NCBI GenBank assembly: GCA_025677835.1
Contig: JAIXMR010000103.1
Location: 35,509-99,508, forward strand
Direction of reading: 5' to 3'
DNA: 64,000 nt
From: Sporodiniella umbellata
Lineage: Eukaryota; Mucoromycota; Mucoromycetes; Mucorales; Rhizopodaceae
In this document: in pieces, positions 1-9,622 of the stretch
Numbering within the stretch: the stretch's first letter is position 1
How the letters are laid out: every line of letters starts with the position of its first letter
Program-made: the position numbers and the translations under genes
Notes under the pieces: generated by a model
What the model was told of the DNA's origin: nothing
The model's database searches: none
Seen by the model: only the letters and a program-made list of their open reading frames with translations

Positions 1-353
1 CATTGGCGCCAGGCTTGGAAATACTTGATATCTGTTTATATCCTGCATCCCTCAATTTCTCCTAGCATGCTACCGAAAGTGTTTGTACGCACACTTGTTT
101 TAACCTTTTAAATTGAAATTCAAATCTATGCAACCACCTATTTCAAAGTCCCTATTTTACTGAAAATAAATGATAACCAGTACTGAAGTAGTAGTAATTG
201 TATGATTTCTTTTATAGCTATATGCGGACACAAAACAAAAAAGCGGCTATTTAATATTCTATAATAGGCATCTTGTTGTGATTCCTATCTACAGTAAAAG
301 CATTCTTCAAGCACCTCTTTTAATTTTTCACCCTTTCTTCTCTATAGACAAAA

Positions 354-952
354 ATGGCGCCAATAGTAAGAAAGCTTTACCATTTTTTTTTAAAAAAAAA
401 AAAGTCTTAATAATTTAGCAACTTTCAACAGAATAAAAGAAGACAGAACTCCAATGTATTTGCTATGTTCGATAAGGCGCAAGTCATGGAATTTAAGGAT
501 GCATTTAGTATCATGGACACAAACAGTGATGGTCTAGTGGATGTCAATGATTTAAAAGTAACATTTGAAAGGCTAGGTATAACTCCTTCAAACCTTTTTG
601 AAGCAAAACTAAATATATACATGCATATATAGGTCAACCTGCAACTGAGGATGAGATCAAAGATATGATGGGTGATGCTTCAGGACCAATAAATTTTACA
701 GTTTTTTTGACACTTATGGCGGATAAACTGGCAGATACAGATACAGAAAATACAATACTAAAGGCATTCACAGCTTTCGATGATAATAGAAATGGAAAGA
801 TAAACGCGGAGTACTTACGAGAATGTATGACGACCATGGGAGACCGATTCACTGATGAAGAAGTAGATATAATGTTCAAGGGCTCTGTAGTGGACGAAGA
901 AGGAAATTTTAATTATAGAGACTTTGTGAGAATACTAAAACATGGAGAATAA
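354..952 (+). CDS. Myosin regulatory light chain (EF-hand)
   Basis: Three exons, 354-365, 432-576 and 633-952, join in frame to a 158-residue protein. The first intron is phase 0 and both are GT-AG (66 and 56 nt). The N-terminus carries a basic stretch (R7, R8) followed by S11-N-V-F-A-M-F, which lines up with the kinase-phosphorylated Ser19 region of animal regulatory light chains. The first EF-hand loop (about residues 33-44) keeps D33, N35, D37, G38, D41 and D44, so it should bind a divalent cation; the later EF hands are degenerate, as is usual for this family. The protein would bind the IQ motif of a class II myosin and act in the contractile ring. Its 3' end lies about 40 bp from the convergent NUP133 gene. 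The family call is strong; the choice of 4-residue first exon is inferred from the homologous N-terminus. Confidence 0.92.
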
Positions 953-989
953 AAAAAATAAAAGAACAAAATGCATATATCCAAACTTT

Positions 990-3900
990 TCAATTGGTGT
1001 TTATTGCTTTTTGCACCAAGCACTCCAGCTTCTTTATATCTTGTGATTGAAACAAGCTAGAAAATAGGCTTGGAGGGATTGCCTTGTTAGTGCCCGGTTT
1101 AGTTATACGATAAGTGTATGTTTCCATCAAGGCATTTTGTCGCTGTATGTCTGTCATCTGCTCATAAAAAGTTATATATCGATTACTGAGGTCTCTTCTG
1201 TATATTTCCGTCCATATTATCTTCAAAAAGAGCTCTGATGAGTCATTGTCTAGCTCATTTGTTAGTTTGAGTGCGGTTATGACGTTTTCGACATCAGGTC
1301 CAAAATTATCGAGCAAAACTAGTAGTTTAATTACATCTAATTTACTGATACTTTTTTCTTCTAGTAAAGAGTGTATAGACATCCTTAGGTTTTTTAGCTC
1401 CTCTTTGTTGTTTCTGCCAACAATTATACGGCCACACTTGGATAAAATAAACTCTACTGGTGACTCGTTGAGTGGTATCTTAGCCAGATGTTCCTTAAAT
1501 GCTTCAACAATTTCCGTTTGTATAGCTTCAAACTCGAGGTCAATACTTATCTTTCTCAATGCGTGTAGTCCTATAAAGCAAATTTATACTTGATCAAATG
1601 TAGTTGCTTTTTTTTTTTTCGTATTACCTGTGATGACTTCAGTACTATCGCATGCTAACAAATTGCTCTTTCTATCCTCTGCGTCAGCAACAAAGAGCAT
1701 CTTTGCCCAACTCAGCATGGTACATCGCTTGTACACATTTTGCTCTTTGTTCAATCCTTCCTTCAAATCGATAAGTGCTTTTGCATTGTCCTCCTTCAAA
1801 AGATGGTAAATCCACGATACATTGGTAACTTTGTGTTCGAAAAAGGTACTTAAAAACTCTGGGGCATATTGGCTCCAAACCAATATATTAGCCTCTTTGT
1901 CTAACAAATTGCCATCAGATCTTCTGTTGCCATTTTTTTTTCTTACCATTGTTGATATACCACTCCATTATCAACACAAAGTAATCGTAGCCATATATAC
2001 TTATAAACTTTTTATGCTTTTTTTGCTTCTCATGTTCACTTAGATGACTTTGTTGTATTGCCATTATTATAGAAAAAAGGTTGTGATACCTTTCGGCAAG
2101 CTCAATAGCTGATTCAAAACAGTTACAGTCGCATAAGCCTTTGATAATAACGTTTTGCAACTTTTTCAGTTTGTTGATCTCGCTCTTATGGACGTCTCCA
2201 TTGCTATGGGTCAAAAATTATGTTTTCGAACCGAAATATGTTAGTGCTACAAAACGTTTACCTTTTTTCAACTTCAATTGACAAGTATTTTAGAAGGAAA
2301 GAAGAAACATCACATATCCCTTCTTTTAGCTCTATTACGGATAAATCCGATAAGCCATTTGACGCTAAAAGAAAGCATTGATGCATTTTTTCAAAGACTG
2401 TTGTTAAAACTTTGCTGCCACTAGAAACTTTTTTTTTTTTAGATCTCAAAAGAAAGTGTGTTCGTATGTACCCATCCAGAGATCTCCAAAATGATGCTTG
2501 ATATCGTAAATAGTTATGTACTTTTCTTCGTATTTTATAGCTCTTTGCGCTAAACACTGTATAACTTGGTTAATATATACTGTCAGTTTTCTTCCTAGAG
2601 TAAAAAAAAAATACCAAAACAGTCTCTTGCATTTTTTTCAGGTATTGAGCAGATTCGTCTGTGCTCAAATTCGTGCTGTCAATGTTTTGAAGTACTGTAT
2701 CCAAGATTGAATTTATTTGCAACGGCTAAAAAAAACCTTGTTGAGACAATCTTGTTTAGTTTATATGTCTAATCTTACATGATCTATTAAAAATGTTCGA
2801 ACAGTATCAGTATCCCCACTTGTGTTTTGGCAGGATTTAATGGCATTTTCAAAAACACTGTAAAGACTTTGGTCTATCGATTCATAAAGAACTATGGCGA
2901 GGTGGTAGTACTCTGTAGTTTTTAATAGTTTAAATCTTTCTGACTCTGGAACCTACAATAGAAAATTAATACAGTATTTTTTTAAGAGAAAAAAAAAACT
3001 TACCAAATACATCAACCCATTGTCAGCCAATGCAGACATAATTCTGTTTGAAAAAACATATCTCGATTCAACATAAAGACCTAAATCCAATGACTTAGGT
3101 AACAGGTCGCAACCATTGAATATTTCGTCTGCCAGTAGTGTCACAGGCTCAGTGATATCCTCTTGGTCTGTGCGAAGCGGAAATTGCAATGGTCCCTATA
3201 TTTGTCTTAAAAGTTTTGTAAAAAAAAAAAAAAAAAAAAAAAAGAAAACGAAAAACTCACATCCTCAGATACACCAAAGAACACGGCCTGCTGGAGTCTA
3301 GATTTAAATACAAGGGAGTCCCTTTCTCTCTACTCGAAAAAAAAAAGGTCAGAATAGCCAAAATAATCACCTGGTATTTACAATATTATCTGAATCAGGA
3401 GTATGTATATTTCTATATGTTATCGTTTTTTTTTTAGTAAGAAACAAACTATATATATAAAGAGTACCTTTCTCGGTCTTTCAGGCCATCAATATCTATT
3501 TGAAAGTCGATTATGTCGTTCTTAGTAATTATTGTAGCAGATAGAGTGGAGGTATTTATCAAAGATATCTTTGAACACAAAATTTCGTTTTCCTCTTTGA
3601 GAGCCACACGCTCCTCAAATATAAATTCTTTGTCAAGCGAAATTGCCACCACTGTTCTATCAAAAGTTATAAATGCAACAGGCAATGGACACCCATAAGC
3701 CATGTACAACTTTGGTGTTTGTTTTAGACTATCAGGTACAACAGAATATGGAACAGATACTGCCTGTAATATTAATAGAGACGCATTTTCCTTTAATGCC
3801 GATCGATTGTGTTTGAGTTCGATAATAGCATATTGTACATAGTCTCCCATTTCAGGTACTGAGTAAGATATTAGAGTGAAAAACACACCATTCCTAGGTA

Positions 3901-5083
3901 CCAAAACGTTCAAATTTTCGATTTTTGTTTAAAACAACCTACGAGAACAAGCAAATATCTAATAAACTTGATTGAATAGAGTTCTTTGCAAAATGAGGCG
4001 GCACGTGTGAAGAAAGAGCTTGCTGCACATAATTCTCGGTATGTAGGATAGTCAAAAACTAATGCACATAGTTTTTAATTTCAAAGCTTTCATGGTTGAA
4101 TATTTTTTCTACCTCTATTTTAGACTCATGTAATTTCCAGATGGCTATGTGTTTTGTATAAACTACATAGATGTATCCTTCAATAAAATCAATCTTCAGT
4201 ACTTTCCCTCGGCAGGGCAGAGAATAATTGTATGTATTTGGTAAGCTGGGTATACTTTTTGGTCCAAACACCACTTCACTCAAAGTTCTTATAAAGCTTG
4301 TTTGTTTATAAAAAGAAAACACTGAAATTTCCTCTGTATGGTGTAGTTGGGTCAAATATATGCTGGAGATACTTGTTCCAATTACCACCTGCTGTAGGCT
4401 GAGAATAACTTTGACAGCCGTGACGTGTTCTGTTTGGCTGAAGGGTATCTGATATGTGAGAAACGTTTTATCAGTGTATTGTCTCCAGTACTGCATTCTG
4501 CCGCTCTTGTTTAGAGCCAACATTCCAAGCGAACTTTCAATTTCAATCAAATAAACTGTAGATAACCCTAGGCTTTTCTCTACAGGCAAATAAAATATAC
4601 GATTACCATTCTACAAAGAACAATTAGTTACCAACCACTCTGTTCGTTTTTTGATAGACATTTTTCAATTTAGGCTAAATCTTACTTTTCGTTGATAAAA
4701 ATACAGATGAATGCTGTTAGCAGTAGCGACTGAGATGCAATGTTGTGGTTCGTGTATCTGTACATTGATGTCTTTTGCTAAAAAGTCGTTAATAGAGCCT
4801 ATGCTAAGGCTTTAAATTGTACAAAAAATAGCGACTTGTATTTACTTTTTGCAAGAATTTCTCCTAAAGAAGAGGGTAGTTTACAGCTTCGAAGAATCCT
4901 ATACACATCGGTTTGACTCAAAATTGTGGCATCAGCCCAAGAAGCTGGATACGATATATCCAGCCTACTATTTCCACTAATAAAGTCGTGAAGTTCGGGT
5001 GGGTTTGTTTCTTTTTTTTTGCGGAAAAAAGGTGAGAGTTTGGAGCTACTGGAAGTTCCTCTAGCTGTCTTGATTTTAGGCAT
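990..5083 (-). CDS. NUP133: Nucleoporin Nup133 (Y-complex)
   Basis: A gene of about 14 exons read leftwards from an ATG at 5083-5081, encoding roughly 1,090 residues, close to the usual length of Nup133. Exons 5083-4846, 4798-4686 and the one starting at 4610 join in frame, and further exons continue to the stop at 990. The N-terminal half is beta-rich (propeller) and the C-terminal half helical. Recognisable family blocks are LTPVTLLADEIF-like sequence near 3150, the segment ending in a W-Y-I-N-N-G motif near 1950 that matches the conserved FxxYLFxWYLxxGK block, and the C-terminal W-T-E-I-Y-R-R-D block near 1180. Nup133 is the stem tip of the nuclear pore Y-complex scaffold. Several introns contain long A runs on the coding strand. 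The join near 4040-4070 has a weak GTGCAT donor and is uncertain. Confidence 0.88.
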
Positions 5084-5536
5084 GTAAAAATTAACCAAAG
5101 TAAAGAGCAGAAAAATCCAAAGGGAGTTTGAAGTTTTTTTTTTTTTTTTTGTTTTGCAAACTGTAGATTTGATCAAGACCTTTTTTAACCTGCATTGGCT
5201 TTAATAGCATCACACCATTGTAAAAAAGAAAAAAAAAAAAAAAAAAAAAAGAAAGGTATGTAATAGGAAGATGTTAGTGCTCTATACGATTTTGGGCTTT
5301 GCTGTAGATCAAATAAATATATCGATTATAAGTTTTATTCGGTACCCAACACGAGAATAGTCGTAGTTCTCAGCTTAGAAATAAGTCTCTTTTTCTTTCG
5401 TTTTAAGTTGTAATCATTGAGGTATTCCTATCAATTTGTTATGTTTTTTTTTTACCGTGATTTGTTGCATATACACCAAGAACACTGGTTTTTCTCAAAT
5501 TTGTCTTTCTCTTTTTTTTTTAGTAACACACTAAAC
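5084..5536. promoter_or_regulatory. Divergent intergenic region NUP133/SDC1
   Basis: About 450 bp separate the start codons of two divergently transcribed genes. The segment holds two homopolymer runs (T at about 5135-5150, A at about 5230-5250) and no open frame that resembles a protein. It is presumably a shared promoter; no TATA box was picked out with confidence. Confidence 0.4.
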
Positions 5537-6271
5537 ATGACAGACAATCCCGAATTACAGACAAAAGAAACACAAGTAGACCTAACCCCTAAAAATGTAC
5601 AACTGGGTCTAGCAATAAAGTCAGTTGAGCAAATAGAACCAATACAACAAGTAGAAGCTATACAAGAAACGCGTACTGATCAAGACACTTCAGAACCTGA
5701 CCAAGCTAGCGAACCTATACCAACAACAACAATGGAATCAGATCTAATAACCCAAGCAACACAAAAAACCCAACAAGCGTCATTAAAGACTCATATTCAG
5801 CCCATGTAATTAACCTACTTTGGAATGATATAAATAAGACTCTGTGAACTCATTGTTTGAAAAGGGAATTGGCCTTTGAAGAAATGGAAACAATCAAGCC
5901 AGCCATTAATGATCTTCCCATGACAGTACAAGTAAGTTGGCTTTCATACATTTCTAAAGCTGAAACTTTAAAGGAATCCTCTGGGGAATTGAATCAGACA
6001 AAAACGGAAGGTAATGCCGAAGATACTAATGTCCCCAAAAGCAAGCAAGTCGAAGGTGGTGTTCCGCCAAGAGTTTATTTAGACAAAACTGTTGTACCCA
6101 CTTTATTGGAGGGTATGAAGCTGTTAGCTACGGAACGGTAACACCTTTTTTTTTTTTTTTTTTTTCTAGAAAAAATAGTTAAACCCTTTTCTTTTTTTTT
6201 ATTCAAGTCCTTCAGATCCGCTTGCTTACCTTGGGCAGTTTCTATTGAGCCGATCAAATGGGAAACAATAG
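5537..6271 (+). CDS. SDC1: COMPASS subunit Sdc1 / Dpy-30 homologue
   Basis: Exons 5537-5805, 5865-6137 and 6208-6271 join to 201 residues. The last about 50 residues are a Dpy-30 motif: P-R-V-Y-L-D-K-T-V-V-P-T-L-L-E-G-M, then L-A-T-E-R-P across the last intron and D-P-L-A-Y-L-G-Q-F-L-L. This motif dimerises and docks on the Ash2/Bre2 subunit of the Set1 histone H3K4 methyltransferase complex. The first about 130 residues are acidic, Q/E/T-rich and probably disordered. A GTAAGT at 5932 with an AG at 5973 would define an optional 42-nt stop-free intron, so an internal 14-residue segment may be spliced out. The motif identification is secure; the long N-terminal extension is unusual compared with the short animal protein. 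Confidence 0.88.
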
Positions 6272-6405
6272 TAGAAACGAATCATGTTTTGAAAACCCGA
6301 TCCAGTAACAAAGTGAAGATTAGACTTGAAAATAAAAACAACTCTTTTTTTTTCTAAAATAACTCTTTTCTTTGCATTTATATTTATTTGACTTTTTTAA
6401 AACAG

Positions 6406-6708
6406 ATGGGGTTTATCGAAAAAATTAAGTCCGGTGTAGAAATGTGGAGAATCGAAAAGTATACAAAACGTAGACCTGTTCTTTCTCCTGACTACGAACA
6501 AAAAGGTAAGCCAACCTGAACAGACCCAAAAAAAAAAAGACAGCCGCCTTATTCTCTTTCAGACAAGCAGTTCTATAATAGCCATTACAAAGATGGTGTT
6601 TATTTTTCTCGAGAGCAGAGTACGAATACGTTCAAAAGGACAGCGTCCTTACTAAGAACTAGAAGCGAAAAAATCACGCGCTCTTCGGAAAACTATAATG
6701 GGTCCTAA
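6406..6708 (+). CDS. Small basic hypothetical protein (81 aa)
   Basis: Two exons, 6406-6505 and 6563-6708, join in phase 1 to 81 residues. The intron is GTAAGC...CAG. The protein begins M-G-F-I-E-K-I-K-S-G-V-E-M-W-R-I-E and has a central F-Y-N-S-H-Y-K-D-G-V-Y-F block; it is basic with a Ser/Thr/Arg-rich tail. The pattern resembles a small conserved fungal family of unknown role, but that resemblance is from memory. There is no signal peptide or membrane segment. The start codon directly follows a pyrimidine tract and AAACAG, so an upstream non-coding exon could exist. Confidence 0.6.
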
Positions 6709-6865
6709 AATCCTTTTTGATTAAAAAAATACCAATTCTGGAAATTGCTTGTGTTTAAGTAGAGGAAAGCTTTTATTAAGACAAACAAAGTCGGTCTACT
6801 GCACTACTACCTTGTACAACTACTATAAAACTTACCGAATACTATAAATTATTAGAGTTTGGTCT

Positions 6866-6897
<32 letters not shown>

Positions 6898-7553
6898 CAA
6901 AAGAAGGTTATTGGAGGTGCAGTCTTTAATTGATGGCGTAAAAATAACAGAAACATAATTACAACACAAGTCGTTTTATGTGAAATTTGTTATATAATGA
7001 ACTGATATATTTTCTTGTCATTTTATATAGCAACAAAAAAAACTCGTCGATACGACTTTAGATGTTCAAAAAAGAGTCCAAAGTGCTACTTTCGGGCAAC
7101 TATAATCCGGACCAACTTAAAAGACATTATGTGTATCAAAGACACCGATTATATGATTTAATCTTTTCTAGATAATGACTTGGGTATCCGTTGTTTGGTA
7201 ATTGCCAACAACGTGGATGACTCTAATTATTTATCAGTTATCTCAAACTCATCCCTCAATAGCCCTTTTTCGCAGATCGCAAACTTTTTTTCGTACCCCT
7301 CAATTTTCTTTTTGAGTTTTTCACCTCTTTTTATACTTTATCTCACTTTTGGGGCTTGTAAATGTACTATGTGCTTAAAGTAAAATATCTAGTTAAATAA
7401 AGCCATTTCATCTGTGTATTATTGAAATCGTGTGGGTATTACAATGTCGTTGAGGGTATTGGCGTTGGGGGTATGAGTCAAAAATAAAATCTACCATATA
7501 AAGTCTTGCTCTCCGAAAAGAGCAGGCGGTTCTTTAGCCATCACAACAGTATC
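6709..7553. other. Gene-poor interval with T-run and LTR-like traces
   Basis: AT-rich DNA with a T run of about 27 bases near 6870-6897. It contains a small open stretch at 7042-7161 described separately, and a short TAATGACTTGGG match at about 7172 to the 5' end of the solo LTR downstream. An open frame at 7180-7383 looks random. No confident gene is seen. Confidence 0.4.
7042..7161 (+). pseudogene. Fragment resembling FLYWCH/FAR1-type zinc finger
   Basis: A 39-codon open stretch reads T-R-R-Y-D-F-R-C-S-K-K-S-P-K-C-Y-F-R-A-T and ends with TAA. The Y-x-F-R-C-(x)6-C-x-x-R-A-T pattern resembles the first zinc-binding strand of FLYWCH or WRKY-GCM1 (FAR1/MULE-associated) fingers. The paired histidines expected downstream are absent, and no start codon or plausible flanking exon is obvious. 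It is most likely a relic of a transposase-related gene; chance similarity is possible. Confidence 0.25.
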
Positions 7554-8319
7554 TGTAATGACTTGGGACTAACACTCTTCTATTATCATTACCCAATGTT
7601 TATTACATTACTCTGTTACTGCATTCCATGTTAGATATGTAATTTGATTGAACACTCTTTTACTTTGTTAGAGAGTATAAATACTCTTTGTTAATTCATT
7701 CAAATAAACAGCAGCAAACAACTACATACTCTTTTTACTATTCAAGTATTCTTTCTTAGACTGTTCGTCTACTCTGTTTCCTTTAATTAATATTTTGCCT
7801 CGCTCTTACAGATCCGCTTCGTCTGTAAGCTCTATTGTCCAGAAGTTCCTCTACAAGTCCTTGACGCTACACTTCTCCCTTCCGAGGTTGTGTCGATTCA
7901 AACCTGAACCTTTCCGGCTCTTCCCTTACCCTGAGAAACATTTTACTTTTTAGGATACTGTATAATCTTTTTAATAATTTTTTTTTTTTTTTTTTTTGGA
8001 TTTTTCTTGAAAAAGATGAATTTATTGTACTACCTGAGCCCCTATTATGTCTAAAATAATTTTTTTTTTATTTTAAGATTCATTTTCTTGAAAAAAAAAT
8101 TGTCATGGATCTTGATCATGTTTTTGATTTTCCCGTTATTTTCACTAATTTCGAAATATCTTATCTTTTTAGAAAACAAACATTTTTAGCTATTTTTTTT
8201 GTTTATTTTTTTTATTTATAACCTAATTTAGCAGTAATATTGATTTTCAACCTTTTTAAATAATAAATTTGTCTATAATTTTAGAACATTTCTCCCTGTT
8301 TGAAGACACAGCTCTTACA
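7554..8319 (+). mobile_element. Solo LTR (copy 1) with 5-bp target duplication, interrupted
   Basis: The element starts TGTAATGACTTGGGAC and ends CTCTTACA, i.e. TG...CA with a TGTAA/TTACA terminal inverted repeat. It is flanked by GTATC at 7549-7553 and GTATC at 8320-8324, a perfect 5-bp target site duplication. Removing a 360-bp insertion at 7934-8293 and its duplicated CCCTG leaves 401 bp, matching the 400-bp copy at 9063-9462. It has a TATAAATA box at about 7676 and an AATAAA downstream, as expected for LTR promoter/poly(A) signals. No internal retrotransposon sequence adjoins it, so it is a solo LTR. Orientation is taken from the TATA box. Confidence 0.85.
7934..8293. mobile_element. 360-bp insertion nested in solo LTR copy 1
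   Basis: Alignment with the uninterrupted LTR at 9063-9462 shows 360 extra bases, bounded by CCCTG at 7929-7933 and CCCTG at 8294-8298. The insert begins AGAAACATTTT and ends AGAACATTTCT; the termini are imperfect inverted repeats (9 of 12 positions). It is very AT-rich with T runs and has no coding capacity. This fits a non-autonomous DNA element or other small insertion; the class is not determined. Confidence 0.65.
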
Positions 8320-8324
8320 GTATC

Positions 8325-8895
8325 TTTTGTAATGCAATAATAGCGGAATGTGTTATTTTTCGTCAAAGTATCACATGATGCCTATTGTTTTACATAAAAG
8401 GAAAAAAAACACAAAGCATTTTTCAGAAGGAAGGCTGCAGATGATTATTCCCCACAACAATTAAGTGTAAGACGTGAAATTATGCAATTCATCATTTAAT
8501 GCTATTCTTGGAACCTGGTGGTCAAATTGAGTAAACGACTTGTATTCTGAGCACCGGCCGCAAGAATTCGAATTATTAGCGGAATTCGAATTTAAAATTT
8601 TGTCCACAAAGTCTATTTGTCTAAAACTAGTCACGTGTTTCATGATGGCAAGGCTTTTGTGACGGTCTAAAAATAGTACCTCGATACCTTTTTTTACCGT
8701 CAGCTTTTCGATTATTAACAATTGAAAACAAGCAGGCACCGTGCAAGTTTTTCTAATCTATCACAAAGCACAATAAGAGCAAAAAAGAAAACATGACTTT
8801 GCTTTCTTCTAAAAGCACAGGCTTTTTCTTTTAGTTAACAATAACTTTTTCGTAAATTATAAATGCATTTACAGACAATTCTTTTCATCAAAGAC
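8325..8895. other. Interval between LTR copies, no confident gene
   Basis: AT-rich DNA. A 92-codon minus-strand frame at 8461-8739 contains a C-G-R-C motif but resembles no family I know. A short direct repeat GAATTCGAATT occurs twice near 8573-8593. Nothing else is supported. Confidence 0.3.
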
Positions 8896-9054
8896 TGTAA
8901 TGACTTGTTACCAACTTTCCTTTGATATTGCCAATGCCCTTCTTATTTTATGCATGACTATTTTCGGTTGCTCTGCTTTTTTCTCTTTACTTGAAATTAC
9001 ATTCTTTAATTCTATCAAAGAGCATAAATACTCTTTCAAACAATAAAGATTAGC
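8896..9054 (+). mobile_element. 5' part of an older, diverged LTR
   Basis: It starts TGTAATGACTTG, like the complete LTR copies, and contains CAAAGAGCATAAATACTCTTT, the same palindromic TATA region in the same relative place. It then runs CAATAAAGATTAGC up to 9054, where LTR copy 2 is inserted. Sequence between these landmarks is strongly diverged. Its continuation lies at 9463 onward. Confidence 0.6.
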
Positions 9055-9462
9055 TGAAATAATGTAATGACTTGGGACTAACATTCTTCTATTACCAGTA
9101 CCCAATGTTTATTACATTACTCTATTACTACATTCCACTTTAGTTACTTAATTTGACTGAACATTCTCTTACCTCAACAAAGAGTATAAATACCCTTTGT
9201 CAATTCATTCAAATAAAGACAAGCAAAATATTACTTATTCCTTTTACTATTCAAGTATTCCTTCTTAGACTGTCCGTCTATTCTGTTTTCCTTTAATTAA
9301 TATTTTGCCTCGCTCTTACAGGTATGCTTCGTCTGTAAGCTCTGTTTTTCCGAAATTCCACTACAAGTCTTTAACGACACTTCTCCCTTCCGAAGTTGTG
9401 TCAATCCAAACCTGAACCTTTCCGGCTCTTCCCTTTCCCTATTTGAAGACACAACTCTTACA
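9055..9462 (+). mobile_element. Solo LTR (copy 2) inserted into an older LTR
   Basis: The segment 9063-9462 (400 bp) begins TGTAATGACTTGGGACTAAC and ends CTCTTACA, matching copy 1 along its length. It has a TATAAATA at 9185 within a near-palindrome, and the shared GCTCTTACAG and CGTCTGTAAGCTCT blocks. The host LTR sequence TTAGC occurs at 9050-9054 and again at 9463-9467, a 5-bp target duplication. Eight additional bases, TGAAATAA (9055-9062), lie between the left TTAGC and the canonical TGTAATG terminus. Confidence 0.75.
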
Positions 9463-9622
9463 TTAGCAAAATATTACTCATAAGATTTCTTCTTAAACTG
9501 TCCGTCTGTCCCTTCCTATTTTTTTATACTCAATCTTTTGCCTTGCCCCTACCTATCTGCTTTGTTTGTAATTCTATTGTCCTGAATTCCCATTACAAGT
9601 CCTTAACGCCACACTACTCCCT
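9463..9622 (+). mobile_element. 3' part of the older LTR
   Basis: This segment reads TTAGCAAAATATTACTC..., then a diverged version of the CTGTCCGTCT, TTTTGCCT, TGCTTTGT(T)TGTAA and CCTTAACGCCAC blocks found in both intact LTR copies in the same order. It picks up where 8896-9054 stops, so the two pieces were one LTR before copy 2 inserted. It fades after CTCCCTTA at about 9622; the 3' end is lost or unrecognisable. Confidence 0.6.

Noticed and set aside
8573..8593. Direct repeat GAATTCGAATT, twice
   Set aside because: Short, AT-rich and partly self-palindromic; no associated element or gene.
9055..9467. Possibility that LTR copies 1 and 2 are the two LTRs of one retrotransposon
   Set aside because: Each has its own different 5-bp target duplication (GTATC and TTAGC), and the 740 bp between them has no gag/pol sequence.
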